Shown in pieces: positions 25,201 through 35,266 of a stretch of 64,000 nt of DNA (position 1 is the first letter of the stretch; every line of letters starts with the position of its first letter). Source of the DNA: Patiria miniata (Eukaryota; Echinodermata; Asteroidea; Valvatida; Asterinidae); contig NW_024037060.1 of the NCBI RefSeq assembly GCF_015706575.1, positions 1,447,983 through 1,511,982 of the forward strand, given 5' to 3'. The translations under genes were made by a program, and so were the position numbers. The notes below the pieces were generated by a model. It was not told the origin of the DNA, searched no databases, and saw only the letters and a list, made by a program, of their open reading frames with translations.

Positions 25201-27121
25201 GTTCGTCGCTATGTTAAAATAGTAAATGAGATGATTCGAGTTTAATGAGTTTTTTCCCGGGTACAATGTCTGGTGTCTGACAGCAAACGATTTCAATATA
25301 GAATGTATTTCACATTTTATGAAGGGGTAAAACAAAAATCAGGTTGTCGTGTTGTTCAACATTCCCCCTCCAAAGCAATACTCTGAAGAATAGACAAATA
25401 GATAAGGCGATCTCAAATAAGTTCTAGATGTTCTAGACTAGTTTCGGGATGCTCAGATAAAGCGTACAACTTTCTTAGCTAGAAAGCAAGTTCTGGTGCT
25501 CGACAACGTTTAATATTAGTCTGGAAAATGGAACACATTATCTTCTGTTACTTGTTTGCCCGATTACCTAAAACGGCAAACGGTTTTTTTTTGGGTCAAC
25601 ACAACTGACACAGCACGCAAAATAAAACTATGATGTAGCCGTCATATACATGTATAGACTGCGGTACATGCAGATATTCGAACCGGTCGTCCGACCTTGG
25701 CAAGCTTAGTGGCCCAGCGGTAAAAAAACGTCTTCACCAGGAAACAGGTCAATGGTTCGAGTTCCACCCAAGTTAAATTTGTGATTTTTTTTCTCAAAAG
25801 CGTTTGGACCAGTTTAGAACCAAAGTGTACTAACGTCGTTAAGGAGGGACATAATAAACCAATGTCAAAAACTATGGTACTTCCTTATGTTACTTGTAAA
25901 ATGAAGTTCTCACGTGAGCCACAGCTAAAAATGTGATGAATTTGACGCTGACAGATTTGTGGAAAACTTTGGTACAATATTATAAACAGTATGTTTCAGA
26001 CTAGTCGGAGTGCAAAATAGACACCTTATAGGTGTCAAGACTGCTGTAACTTTGTTCGCAAATGTCATCGGTAACCAGGTTGCTATGTAAGCATCAAGTC
26101 CATAGTTTCTGCAGGGCGACAGAGTGCACAGTGTTAGGGCAGTGCAAGTTTGCTTTGGTTTGACCCGAAGGTCCGTTAGTTTATTTGTGTTGCGAGCAAT
26201 TTTACAATGTACATGGTGATTGGTTATTGAATTCGGCCGTGTTTGCACGGTTGACATCCCTTGCAGTTCTTAGAGATTTTATTGCGGGGTAACCGATAAA
26301 ACTGGCATCATGAAAAGAGACTTTGAAATCATACCATGGCTTTTCATTAAGGAAATTATTTGGACCAAACGGGTACTGCCTGTTCCTTATTTAACAGAAT
26401 CTTATTTTATGATGGAAATCTAGCAATCCACTCCTCCTCCAACATATTAAACCCGATTCTTCAATTTAGGGATTTCTGTATAGTACAATCAAGAACATAC
26501 AGGTAATATATCAATGTCCCTATTCACAGAATACAAATGAGTCCGTCATTGTTTTAATTAAAAAAACCTGGTTGTGCCAATAAGTTTACCCTTCTGATCA
26601 ACAATGGAGGTCTATCGCCAGGATAGGTTTCTCCAATCTTTTTGGTGCAGTGACGGTATCAAAGTAAATCATAACAAAACTTCCCAAGATCAGGACCCAA
26701 TGTTAAAACACGTGAATATTCTCTGGGCTTGCGATTATTTGACTAATACGATGCAATACGACTAGACTTACGATTTCAGGTTAATAATTTCGTGTTCAGA
26801 CAACCGTCGGTCACCTCGACTTGAAACAACTCGACCGTTTTGCCGACTTCGTGCAGACGACACCGTCGTCTGCTACAGAAATCGTGTGTGGATTCCGCAG
26901 TCTCTATGATAGCTCCACTGATTACCATTTTGAAAGTACTGAAGAAGTACATCCACTCACCTGTTGGAAGAAACAGTGGGCCTCTGTGGAACAAGATACG
27001 GTGTGAAGAGCTCACTGGATTGGAAGTTCCTGGAAAGATTGTCCGTTCCTTGAGTCTCCTTGTAATAGTGATGTAAACCCAATGGTCCCGTAGGTATCGT
27101 ACTCAGACTTGCTGCTGCCAT
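11994..27121 (-). CDS. SPMIP4: SPMIP4 (C7orf31) sperm microtubule inner protein, complete, 9 coding exons
   Basis: The coding sequence joins nine exons read downwards: 27121-26961, 21772-21593, 19127-19056, 18863-18834, 18623-18427, 18205-18120, 17555-17292, 13971-13816 and 13208-11994. The total is 2361 nt, or 786 residues plus TAA. All introns are GT-AG and all phases match. The product resembles human C7orf31/SPMIP4 from the first exon to the last residues. Shared blocks include SEL near residue 36, HRPKSEPPP (~85-95), LPVEQYY (~116), AEHPYSSHMSRFALFPSF (~155), NVERSQWVTTYGKNFTG in exon 7, PPRPLEGRISRLI in exon 8 and SFTKTGTRREFHNTF near the C terminus. Family knowledge: it lies in the lumen of doublet microtubules of the sperm axoneme and has a structural, not enzymatic, role. 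There is no signal peptide or membrane segment. It is about 200 residues longer than the human protein, mostly in exon 9. Orthology is very likely; the family name rests on remembered alignment, not a search. Confidence 0.93.
13816..13971 (-). CDS. SPMIP4: SPMIP4 coding exon 8
   Basis: A 156-nt phase-0 exon of 52 codons (residues 331-382). It begins RPRSYPTFMPPRPLEGRISR and ends FSPKVDIEMDK. The PPRPLEGRISRLI motif is nearly identical to human PPRPLEGRIARLI. The acceptor is TTCTCAG and the donor is AAG/GTAAAA. Confidence 0.94.
13972..17291. other. SPMIP4 intron 7
   Basis: A 3.3 kb AT-rich intron between exons 7 and 8. It contains a 13-bp-stem hairpin at 15499-15537 (AACTTTTCAAAGA and its complement), an A/T-rich stretch and a poly-T tract near 14980. 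No further exon is needed, because exons 7 and 8 join in phase 0 with continuous homology. Confidence 0.6.
15499..15537. repeat. Short hairpin
   Basis: AACTTTTCAAAGA is followed after a short loop by TCTTTGAAAAGTT. It may be a remnant of a foldback element; a transcribed small RNA is not supported. Confidence 0.6.
17292..17555 (-). CDS. SPMIP4: SPMIP4 coding exon 7
   Basis: A 264-nt phase-0 exon of 88 codons (residues 243-330). It opens NRKTPTGGQQTFYPIPPKS and contains NVERSQWVTTYGKNFTG and NYDEKVDMEKRIG. It matches human [29 protein letters not shown] and DDYHEKMVAELTRKIG. Borders are CCACAG/AAC and ATG/GTGAGT. It is among the best conserved parts of the protein. Confidence 0.94.
18120..18205 (-). 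CDS. SPMIP4: SPMIP4 coding exon 6
   Basis: An 86-nt exon that completes Gly214 and adds 28 residues including RWETQDLPLDSQKKALSWPG, parallel to human YELIDIPMDSKKKALTWPG. The acceptor is CTCCTCAG and the donor is CAG/GTATAA. A longer open frame in another phase across this spot is not the coding one; only this phase gives family similarity and links both neighbouring exons. Confidence 0.9.
18427..18623 (-). CDS. SPMIP4: SPMIP4 coding exon 5
   Basis: A 197-nt exon, codons 148-214, clearly richer in GC than its flanks. It encodes KLQIDKTFPAEHPYSSHMSR, then FALFPSFANSPDDYKTGEAA and a stretch ending GYDVTINHKSK. The human [20 protein letters not shown] block is easily recognised. The acceptor is CAACAG above 18623 and the donor is AAAG/GTTAGT below 18427, leaving phase 1. 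Confidence 0.92.
18834..18863 (-). CDS. SPMIP4: SPMIP4 coding exon 4 (30-nt microexon)
   Basis: A 30-nt microexon with a TTTCAAG acceptor and a GAC/GTAAGT donor. It completes Leu138, adds LPRPGEIDM and gives two bases of Thr148. It bridges exon 3 (NDQL) to exon 5 (KLQIDKTFPAEHPY) in frame, matching human NDSLIPKPP and then GEI. Removing it would keep the frame but delete ten residues. Confidence 0.85.
19056..19127 (-). CDS. SPMIP4: SPMIP4 coding exon 3
   Basis: A 72-nt exon, codons 114-138, between a TTTGCAG acceptor and an ACT/GTAAGC donor. It encodes GLPVEQYYDLTLLKRSNIRS followed by NDQ. This matches the human LPVEQFYYLTQNKKSD segment that directly follows the block encoded by exon 2. It is too short to show up as an open reading frame and was found by following phase and homology. 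Confidence 0.9.
20311..20598. mobile_element. Foldback/MITE with ~90-bp inverted arms
   Basis: Left arm 20311-~20403 and right arm ~20508-20598 are near-perfect inverted repeats with ends ACTGATGGCACAATAATGTA and its complement. The ~105-bp centre contains GAATGCTGGTGATT and GATTGGTTGTCATGATATA, which recur just outside the right end (20599-20636) as GAATGCTGGCC and GATTGGTTGTCACGATATA. It lies in SPMIP4 intron 2. Confidence 0.85.
20877..20981. repeat. 26-bp tandem repeat, four copies
   Basis: Four units of 26 bp containing TGTCTATAGCTTAAACAACA, starting at 20881, 20907, 20933 and 20959. They appear identical, which suggests recent expansion. Located in SPMIP4 intron 2. Confidence 0.95.
21593..21772 (-). 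CDS. SPMIP4: SPMIP4 coding exon 2
   Basis: The exon is 180 nt, codons 54-114, with a CGCAG acceptor above 21772 and an AAG/GTAAT donor at 21593. It encodes YKHYRDALEKTPKIPWGTAR, then VNLPDDHRPKSEPPPAVEKG and a GHRHFGTG segment. These match the human PWGAEREYG, LPEEHRPKYEPP and GKGHQHYGFGG blocks in the same order. The open frames on the plus strand here are shadows. Confidence 0.92.
24975..25103. mobile_element. Small MITE with CACTGCA termini
   Basis: Ends CACTGCA (24975) and TGCAGTG (25097-25103) are inverted and each side has TA. Inside, GGGTCAAAATGGCAC and GGGTCAAAATGACAC form a short direct repeat. It is 129 bp with no coding. Superfamily is uncertain; the termini suit CACTA/Chapaev or a TA-targeting group. 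Confidence 0.55.
25699..25770 (+). mobile_element. tRNA-derived SINE-like copy
   Basis: An A-box-like TAGTGGCCCAGCGG (25707-25720) and B-box GGTTCGAGTTCC (25754-25765) lie at tRNA-like spacing, followed by CACCCAAG. The segment is clearly related to 50852-50925 on the other strand (shared AAGCTT.GTGG, ACGTCTTCAC.AG and GAGTTCCACCC or its variant), which argues for a dispersed SINE and against a single tRNA gene. No intact cloverleaf acceptor stem is seen. Confidence 0.65.
26961..27121 (-). CDS. SPMIP4: SPMIP4 coding exon 1 (start codon)
   Basis: This exon encodes residues 1-53 plus two bases of codon 54. The ATG at 27121-27119 has a good context (A at -3, G at +4) and lies about 90 bp below a TATA-like box. 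The reading begins MAAASLSTIPTG and ends with TVSSN before a CAG/GTGAGT donor at 26961/26960. The segment SSELFTPYLVPQRPTVSSNR lines up with the N-terminal part of human C7orf31, and Arg54 is completed by exon 2. Confidence 0.85.
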
Positions 27122-27207
27122 TTCGACTCCAATTTGACAAACTTTTGGTGAAACCTGCGCACGTTCCTTTTAGATAAGTAAATCCTGCTACGACTCAGCA
27201 TCCATAG

Positions 27208-27215
27208 TATTTATA
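27208..27215 (-). promoter_or_regulatory. TATA-like box of SPMIP4
   Basis: On the minus strand this reads TATAAATA, about 87 bp above the SPMIP4 start codon. A start site near 27180 would leave a 5' UTR of roughly 60 nt. The match is good but TATA-like strings are common in AT-rich DNA. Confidence 0.45.
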
Positions 27216-27367
27216 TCCAAAATATCCGGAATTTTGTACTTCGTTGCAACAGATGTGTGGGAGTGTGTGAGTGTTATTCTACACTACTCGAGTGTATTTA
27301 GGTTACGACTTGTCACATTACAGTACACATGGGTTTCCCTGGCACGGGGACTAGAATGCTAAACAAC

Positions 27368-27381
27368 GTAGCCCTGGTAAC
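27368..27381. promoter_or_regulatory. RFX X-box upstream of SPMIP4
   Basis: GTAGCCCTGGTAAC matches 13 of 14 positions of the RFX consensus GTNRCCATRGYAAC. It lies about 250 bp above the SPMIP4 ATG and about 155 bp above the TATA-like box. RFX factors activate ciliary and axonemal genes through proximal X-boxes, which fits the product. Confidence 0.7.
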
Positions 27382-28429
27382 ATGCCCCCTGGCCCCTTTA
27401 TGAGACGGACGCTTTTGTCATGTTAATTTTACAAGGCCGTCTGTGCAGTGGTGCTGTGAAGTCTGGTGAGCCCTCTATTGTCCGGTGCCTGTCACCTTAA
27501 TGTTATTAGATTTATATTTTGTTCAGATGTGTTGGATCACATACTTCAACTTCTTCTAAACATTGGACATACGAGGGGATCTGTCCGATAACTTTTTTCT
27601 GATATATAGACATGCAGGAGCGTTTTATTGGTTGAAGAATTTCTAAAAGGTGGTTCCTAGAATTTTTTTTTTCTAAATGAATAGGTCAGCACCTCAAAAC
27701 GGCTACTTAAGTAATACTTTCACAGAAAAAGACAAAAATAAGGTCGCTTTTTCGAAAACAAAATTCAGATTTTGCCAGTAATCCCGCGTAAATAGATCTG
27801 GACATCTCACGCGACATTGCACGTTCAATGTGGATCTTTGGGCGTAAATCAGAGTTCTGTAAATTGTGGAGGGCGCCCTCTAATGCAGAGTGAAATTGCA
27901 ATTTTATCTTAAATTTGCCGATTATTTTCGAAATAGGCAATTTCTTTCCCGATTTTTTATCTAATGTGTAAACAAGTCCATATGATTTATTTCAAAACAT
28001 TAAACCCTTAAAATGCACCTGTATCTCGAGGGTTATTGCAATAGTGCCAAAGCTCGGAAAGATGATGTCAGCTCAAGTATATAATTTCTAAAGACACCCC
28101 AATCGACCTTGCCCTTGTGAAGGATGTAAGAAGATACATTCCTGAATCTTTAATCGGTGATCTTTATACACAATTATTGTGCAGCAATTGCGTTGTCAGA
28201 TGATCATACTGCCGTTGTCACACACACCGTACAATTTGTGTTGAAAGCCACTTATTTACATATATTAGGGATGCTGCGTGGTAGATTTTACGGTCCTGCT
28301 AACACGCAATCCGTGCATCAAACGTGAACCTCTGGTGACGCGAGCACCCCTTCAGCAATTTTCCCCTCACTTCCCCTTTGCACAGTTCGATAACTCCCCT
28401 GCTCCAACCAGCCCGGAAAATGCTCGTTG

Positions 28430-28443
28430 GTTGCCAGGGCAAC
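28430..28443. promoter_or_regulatory. Second, palindromic X-box
   Basis: GTTGCCAGGGCAAC fits the X-box consensus at 13 of 14 positions and its two half sites are perfect inverted repeats (GTTGCC / GGCAAC). It lies 1.3 kb above the SPMIP4 start. It could be a distal element for that gene or serve an unrecognised transcript starting to its right. Confidence 0.6.
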
Positions 28444-28510
28444 TCCTCTCTTATTCCTCTCATGTATTATCTTTCCGTTGCTGCGTCACACTGCTATCGA
28501 AGGATCGAGC

Positions 28511-28597
28511 ATGGCTCCTTATCGATTGTTCTATGGGATCACTATTCTGCTTGCACTTTTACCTTGTCTTTCTACTGAATTTTTGCTGGTCACACAG
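28511..28597 (+). CDS. Possible first exon with signal-peptide-like start (unrecognised)
   Basis: From the ATG at 28511 the frame reads MAPYRLFYGITILLALLPCL, a textbook signal-peptide shape: short basic n-region, long hydrophobic core, then Cys and small residues. It lies about 70 bp right of the palindromic X-box. The frame closes soon after 28620, just before an AGTC satellite. A donor is not obvious; CTG/GTCACA is weak. No family is recognised and chance is a real alternative. Confidence 0.15.
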
Positions 28598-28621
28598 GGG
28601 CTAGCCTTTTTGTGCGCTCTT

Positions 28622-28945
28622 GACTGACTGAATGACTGACTTACTCCCCGACTCGGACCGACTCCCCCCCCCCCCGACTTCCCGATTGACTGACTGACTG
28701 ACTCCCCCCGACTGACTCCCCGACTGACTGACTCCCCGAATCCCCGACTCCCCGACTGACTGACTCCCCGACTGACTCCCAGACTAACTGACTGACTCCC
28801 TGCCCGACTGACTCATCGACTCTCCAACTGACTGACTCCCCAACTGACTAACTGCCACTTGTGAATTAGACTGGTTAACTATCTCACTGACTGACTGTCA
28901 CTTGTGAATTAGACTGGTTAACTATCTCACTGACTGACTGTCACT
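28622..28945 (-). repeat. AGTC satellite, inverted relative to 3041-3162
   Basis: Arrays of GACT and GACTCCCC units, the complement of the block at 3041-3162. Its right part is a 43-bp tandem repeat (CACTTGTGAATTAGACTGG units starting 28856 and 28899, partial third at 28942), and that unit contains the complement of the flank seen at 3022. Confidence 0.9.
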
Positions 28946-31900
28946 AGACTGGCTACCTATCCACGGCCGGGCAATTTTAGGATTTGGGTCATGATGATGA
29001 TGGAGGGACTGACAACCAGTCAAAAACACTACTATAGTCTCCAAATGTTGACAAGAACTCACCACTCCTGCAAAAAAGTATGTGGTCGCGATGGTTTTCC
29101 TTTTCTCTTTTTTTTTTTTTACTTTTATCATCGCATCTTTTTCAAATATTGTACATGTTCATTTCAGCTAATTCACCCCTACAATTCTCCTTCGGATCAT
29201 TCAACAAAAACACTCGCATAAAAGGTCACATACTCGCCATCAGTCTCTCTTCAAGTCAAACACAATTTTCCTCAAAAACCTCGCCATCCACAGCTTCATT
29301 CTGTGATAATTTCACTCCTGTTTGCCCGACACAATGTTTCCTTTCACAACAAAAGTCCCTCTTACTCAGCTTTTAGCGGCCGGCCTTGTTAAGAGCGCGG
29401 GGCTCGGCGGGCAAAGTCCCGGGGGCTACGCTGGATCGAGACACGGTGCTTGTTAAAATGACACATTTCAGTGGTGTTTTCTTTCCAAACATTGTCATCA
29501 TTTCTAGCTTTAGTTACGAAAACCAAAGGTGTTATTGCTGAGACTTATTTTCACCGTAATGAGACTCCCGACAGGATGGTTTACTTTTTAATAACCTTTT
29601 GTTTTTGAATTGCAGTGCACTGGGATAACTTTGCTGTCATGCCGAATAAACCTTCAAGTGAAGTGCGCATGATTGACCAGAGTTTCGAAGTATAACGTAT
29701 TTCATGCACCAATAGGTACAGTGTAAAATCCCGCAACTGTGGTAATTTTGGAATGAATGAAAAATCACTTCTTTTACATAATTGCATTTTCTCAGCAACC
29801 CATTGTGCTGTTTTCAAAGGTTGCGCAGAACTTGTTCAAATATTTAACGAATTATTTAACTCCAACCCCGAGTCTCTATTTGGCACGTCACGGGTCACGT
29901 AAAAATTACGATGAAATATGTTGCCAAAATTTGAAAATCCACCATTGAAGTTTGAACATTTTCAATCGCGCGCATGAGTCAGGACTGATTATCTGAACTA
30001 TACAAACACAGCGGTGCGGATTGCTTTTTTGTGAGTGAGGCATATACGCATTTGTTTTACTTTTTTTACATTAACATCTACTTGTAAACATAAACATCTT
30101 CACACGCAACTTTCCCACGAGACTTGACAAAATGTATATTGCCAAATTAATTTTGTAAAATTCGAGTGATCTTTTCATAACCATGTTCAAGGAAACTGGG
30201 GAACAAGCTATTGTTCAGTGAATTCGAAAACATAATTATAACGGAGCCCACTATTTTAGATAAAGTTTCCATTATGAAAAATTTTCGGGTTTCTATCATT
30301 TCTCTCCCTGCATTTAGCTCATGGCTGCTACGATCAATTTTACGGTGCTAAGCACACTAATTCGATAAGTGGACACCTGCCAAACCAAAACAAGTTTACC
30401 AACAACTGTGACTGGTAAACAGCTGATTTGTGCTTAGCTCAAAAATTGACTTCGATGTAGTTTTCAAGCAGTTGCAGGCCCTAGCATCGTGTTTGCGATG
30501 AGCTGTGCAATAGCCACAACTCAAGGCAAGACACTTGGCCATGAAAAGTTAGGCCGATGTACGAGGCACTCTCGTCCGAAGGTGTTTGCACCGTATACCG
30601 GTGTATAACGGCCCGGCGCGCTCCGCGAACACCGGGCCGGAGAGGGCTCAAGAGGCTAGACGCCCTCATGAAAATTCATGTCGAAACGCGCGGGCTGCCG
30701 GCGTAGTTGAGATAAGAGCCCCCTGGTAAGACAATCCATGTGAGGATGCATCGGGGGAAAATGAGGACTTGAGGATTGCCAAGGTACGTCTGCTCGGAAA
30801 GGTCAAGGGGTCGGTATATTCAGAATGCGATATATGGTGTGACACTGAATTGGTGACACTGAATTGTTGTCTGAATATGCGAGGGCAGTAAACTGTACAA
30901 GATTTCATAATAAATTGCCTAACCTAGGCCTACATCTTTCTTTATAGTTGCTACACCCATGCTCTTCAAGCTCTTCGATTTTTTACTAAACGAGATTTCA
31001 ATTTTGTATGTTTTATTTCAAAACGAGGAAAACAATCGAGCGGTAAACATAGCGCTTCAAAATAATTTCGTTTTTTTTTATTCGTTTTTTTTTTTAACTG
31101 ATGAAAAATGGCGTGGAGCTTGTCACACTTACAATAGACCTTATTCATTAAGGCGGAGTTAGATGGCAATCGGTTTTGTATCGCTTGGATAGGCGTGGGT
31201 AAATCTTTGTTCATGCATTGTTACTAGATTAAAATAACAAAGAATGTCTTCAGAGAGACATCTCCTCCTCGAAATTAGTCTGAAATATTCAACCCCGGCT
31301 CCCATCTCCGTACCCCACCTCAATCCATCGCGTAAACCCGTATTACTAAACCCTTTTACCTAGAGAACCACGTGCAGGTGTTGTTGCATGCGACATGTCG
31401 GTCAGTACATTTCATCAAAGCTCATCAAACACTCCTTACTTGGTATCTGCTTCTGCACTGTAAGGGTGCAGACCAGTAAATGGGTACAACATTGCCTACG
31501 CCGACTACTTCAGAGTTTGCAAACTGTCTTTTTTCCACGTAATAGAGAGTTTTGTAGCCCCCTACACCTGAGGGTTGGTAAAAATGAAGGGTCAAAGTTC
31601 AGAACCGGTCTTGAATATATTTTCTGTGAAATTTGGGATGAAATGGGACCATAGAGCTATATTAAAATGGGACCTGCAACGGTTGCTCGATGTTGCAACG
31701 GAGTGGAGGAATCATTTGATAGGCATGGGCTTCAGGACTACTTTTAGGAGGGAAAAATCATCCTGAACTCAGTCAACCACGCAGAAATTGAACAGAAAGT
31801 GGAAGAGGATTAATATACTTTTGAACGCTTTTGAGAGTTGTTAGGTATTTTCCTGATTTTTTTAAATGGCGGGGGATTTGTCATTGGTGTCTATGGGAAT

Positions 31901-32664
31901 TTATGTACTGGTCTGCGCTCAAAAGGCCTTGAACGGAGTATTATCTGCCACCATACGGAGTAGGCCTATGGCATTATACTCTAATAACAGCTGCATTATT
32001 GGATAAATACTATCTACTATTTCTCATTATGCTCAGTTCTTTTAATCATTTTTTCTGCCAATTAAAAATGAGCGCACTGACCCGTATAATTAACTTTTGC
32101 ATCAGCCGAGCTAATTAATCATGCTGCATAGACCCTCATATCGATACGCTCATATTCCTTCCTTTAACACGCATAGTAAGTAGCATCGTCATTATAACAA
32201 AAAACCACACGCAAACATAAATAACATCCATCCCACGCATATCCAACCTTTAGAAAGTGGTTACTGCTTTTAAAGGCTATTGGGTGATTTTAAAAGTGCC
32301 TTTAGCGTAATATTCTAACAATGCCCGTGTTCTTTTAAGCTTTGGCAGGAGCTTCTTCATGCCGCTTGGTGGTCGGTCTCTCCCCGGAAAATTGACCAAA
32401 ATAAAGGCCCCATAAGATTCCCACAAAATATAACTACCAAATATTAATTTTCAAAAAAAAGCAAACGAAATAAATTAAACTAAGCAAAAATTGTTTGTAA
32501 CAATTTGGAAAGATGTTTATGAAAAGTTTGTAAATGGAGGCAAAACATGAGCAGTAATGTTATAGTCACGTGGTATTCATCACAAATTGCTATAAATCTA
32601 GGTAAACATCTGAAGTATGGTGTTCCATATGTGCCATCGGCGTCGCGTTTTTGGGCGCCGCGTT

Positions 32665-32729
32665 AAGCTCTGGCAGGGATCATTTTGATAGATTTCATGC
32701 AAGACTTTCATGCCAGACCGCCAGAGCTT
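32665..32729. repeat. Small stem-loop repeat
   Basis: AAGCTCTGGC (32665-32674) and GCCAGAGCTT (32720-32729) are perfect inverted repeats around a 45-bp loop that also contains CATGC / GCATG-like pairing. Possibly a MITE remnant. Confidence 0.5.
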
Positions 32730-34903
32730 ATTGTGCACTCGCATTTGTTCTATGGGCACTCACTTTATAAATCTAACCATTTACGAGTTTTCCTAATAGA
32801 GGTCGCCGGTTCAAACCCCGCTCCAGTCAATTTCTTTATTCAACTTTCTAAAATGGATGTAGATCGTGGTAACAGTTCGTCCATAAATTAATGTTGTGCA
32901 CTTAATTACCAAAGAATCCCATGAAATTGTCCACACCATGTACATATACACACAAACTTGCAACATGTTGTGCTCAAGCAGTGTGTATAGCTTGTGATGA
33001 CATCGAAGTTTTGCTCGGGAATTATGAACATTTTGTTTTTAGCATCAAAATAAAAAAAGGTCAAGAAACGGCAGAACAATCACTAAGAATTCGGTGCAAT
33101 TCAAGGATTTTTCCCTTCAAATTTTATCGCATGGGATAACTAATGCGGGTAGATTAAATTAAGGAATCTATACGCTGAATCATATGTTGCAAATCACGTC
33201 ATACGAGCGGATGTACATGTACCTGCAAATGAACAAGGACATTTGTAACTAATATACGTATACATGTATTGTATCACTTCAGGAATGGTTTCGTTTACAC
33301 TCTAGTCTGTCAATCCATACCTTTGGGATCTTTAGTGTCTGTGGCTTATGCGGGTATGCATTTTTATAGTTTTGTTCGTTCCTTCGTTCGTCGGGTTGTT
33401 TGTTTGTCTGTGTCTGTTATTTTTATCAGCTAGTCTGCCCAGTCCATTCTTTATGTTTTTTTTATTATTATTTTACACAATAACTCCACGTCTGAGTTCG
33501 GAAAGAATCAGTGGCGGTATTTTTGATATATTGCATCGTGACTCATCGTCTAAAAAAATGAAGAGATGAGTTATGAAATTACAAACAACATCCATAAACC
33601 AATAATACTACCAATGGTAATTTATAATCCGACTAGCCGCATTTACAATTGTAAAAATTATGTAATCAGCCATTTTTGCTTAACTTCGGAAGCAATAACA
33701 TTATACCCTATATACTTGAACGGAACAAAAGTCATTATCTCTCAATAATATACTCAGGAATAGCTTTGCAATTCTAATTCCAATTCAGCCATTCGATAGT
33801 TTTGCAATTCTAATTCGATGACCGTAACTTCCATCGGTAAAAGGTTTATTACACGTGGCGGTCGTTCCTCAAACGCGGTTGCATCCTGTCGTGAACTATA
33901 CCACGCATGCTGCGCTGTGTACAATCACGTACGCCGTAAGTGGCGCGGCAGTATGGTACAAAGTTAACCTGTAAAGAAATACATTCCCATAACACCAATG
34001 ATAAAATACTCCCACTTCAAAAAAAAATTGGGGGAAAATACTCACAACTTTCAGAGTGATCACGACATACATCAAATTAAAGCTTTATGTAATCTCTTTA
34101 ACTTTCTGGCTTTTTTCCGGGAGTGGGGTAATCAATGACTTTGGGGTGATTTTAAAAGCAGTCCTGAAGCCCATCGCCATTTTGAAAAATGATCTCTCCA
34201 CCCCATCACAAAATAGAACGACTTTCAGGTCCGATTTCATCCAAAATTTCTCATAAATACAAGTTCAAGGACCTGTCTAGAGCTGAGTCTTCATTTCTAC
34301 AAGTGACACTCAAGTGCAAACTCTCTATTCAGAGAGAAAACAAATGACAGTAGGCCATATACAATCCTGATTTGACCGGCGAAGGCAATTTTGCGCCTGT
34401 TCACTGGTCCACACCGGCCGTATGCAACAAGTGGCGTAAAAGAACAAACATCACGCGTGATGTCAATTTCGAGGCTAATGACCGTGGGTGTTTACTACCT
34501 CCATCCTGAGGTTATTTCCAAAGCCTGCCTCTCATTAACATCGAATATTACGAGGCGACAGAGTTACATCAGAATGAGTCTGAAGCAATAATAATTCGCA
34601 TTTAAATAAAGACTAAAATTTCAGGAATCCGCGGACACGAGGAAAATAAACTCTGGTAAGGAGACTCAAAGTATATTTTTTTCAGAGTAGGACTGAAGTA
34701 GATTTATACTGTATAAGCCTACTGGGTTTTTTCGATAAGGTTTTTAATGTTTTACAGTTCGAACAAATGACGTATAATCACGGTACAATTTAAAATTATT
34801 CATGAGCCTATACTTGCAAAAAAAATATATGCAAATGCACATCCGGAGCCGCTTTCCACAGCACTCAACTACACCTGGACATTAACGGCGTCTGTCTAAT
34901 TGC

Positions 34904-35266
34904 TTAAAGCCATATGATCATTTGCAGTACTACCAGGAAAAGTACCTACCGATTTAATGACAGAATCCTTGCTAAGAGTGAAGATAGGACCGGTATCTAA
35001 TACCCCATGAAATTAATCCGACTGAAATGGTGTCAGTCGGAACAAAACTAACTTCAGGGGTTGTGTCAAAATAGTTTGCCTGCGGGCACACTGTTTTTAC
35101 GTCCCTTAGCAAGGAATCCAGTTACGAGACCCGAATTGTATGCTATCCACTGAGCTGAAACTTCAACAGGTTAGTTGTTACGTACCTTACTTAAGAAGAT
35201 TTTAGCAATTGTATTGCTTCAAACAAAAAAGAAATGAACCCAAAGCAAATGATATATGTACCACTG
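34904..35266 (-). mobile_element. TTAA-type MITE family copy A
   Basis: Left end TTAAAGCCATATGATCATTT and right end GCAAATGATATATGTACC form degenerate terminal inverted repeats. Internally, on the minus strand, GTTGAAGTTTCAGCTCAGTGG and GGTCTCGTAACTGGATTCC are shared with copies at 38704, 43470, 44256 and about 60400. TTAA at the border suggests piggyBac-like insertion; no transposase is present. Confidence 0.7.

Larger units (their letters stand above)
21773..26960. other. SPMIP4 intron 1
   Basis: A 5.2 kb intron between coding exons 1 and 2. It holds the MITE at 24975-25103 and the SINE-like copy at 25699-25770. The remainder shows no coding signal. Exons 1 and 2 join by completing Arg54, so no missing coding exon is implied. 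Confidence 0.6.

Noticed and set aside
32800..32840. Isolated B-box-like GGTTCAAACCC suggesting a tRNA
   Set aside because: No A-box at tRNA spacing and the T-stem does not pair fully; at most a SINE fragment.
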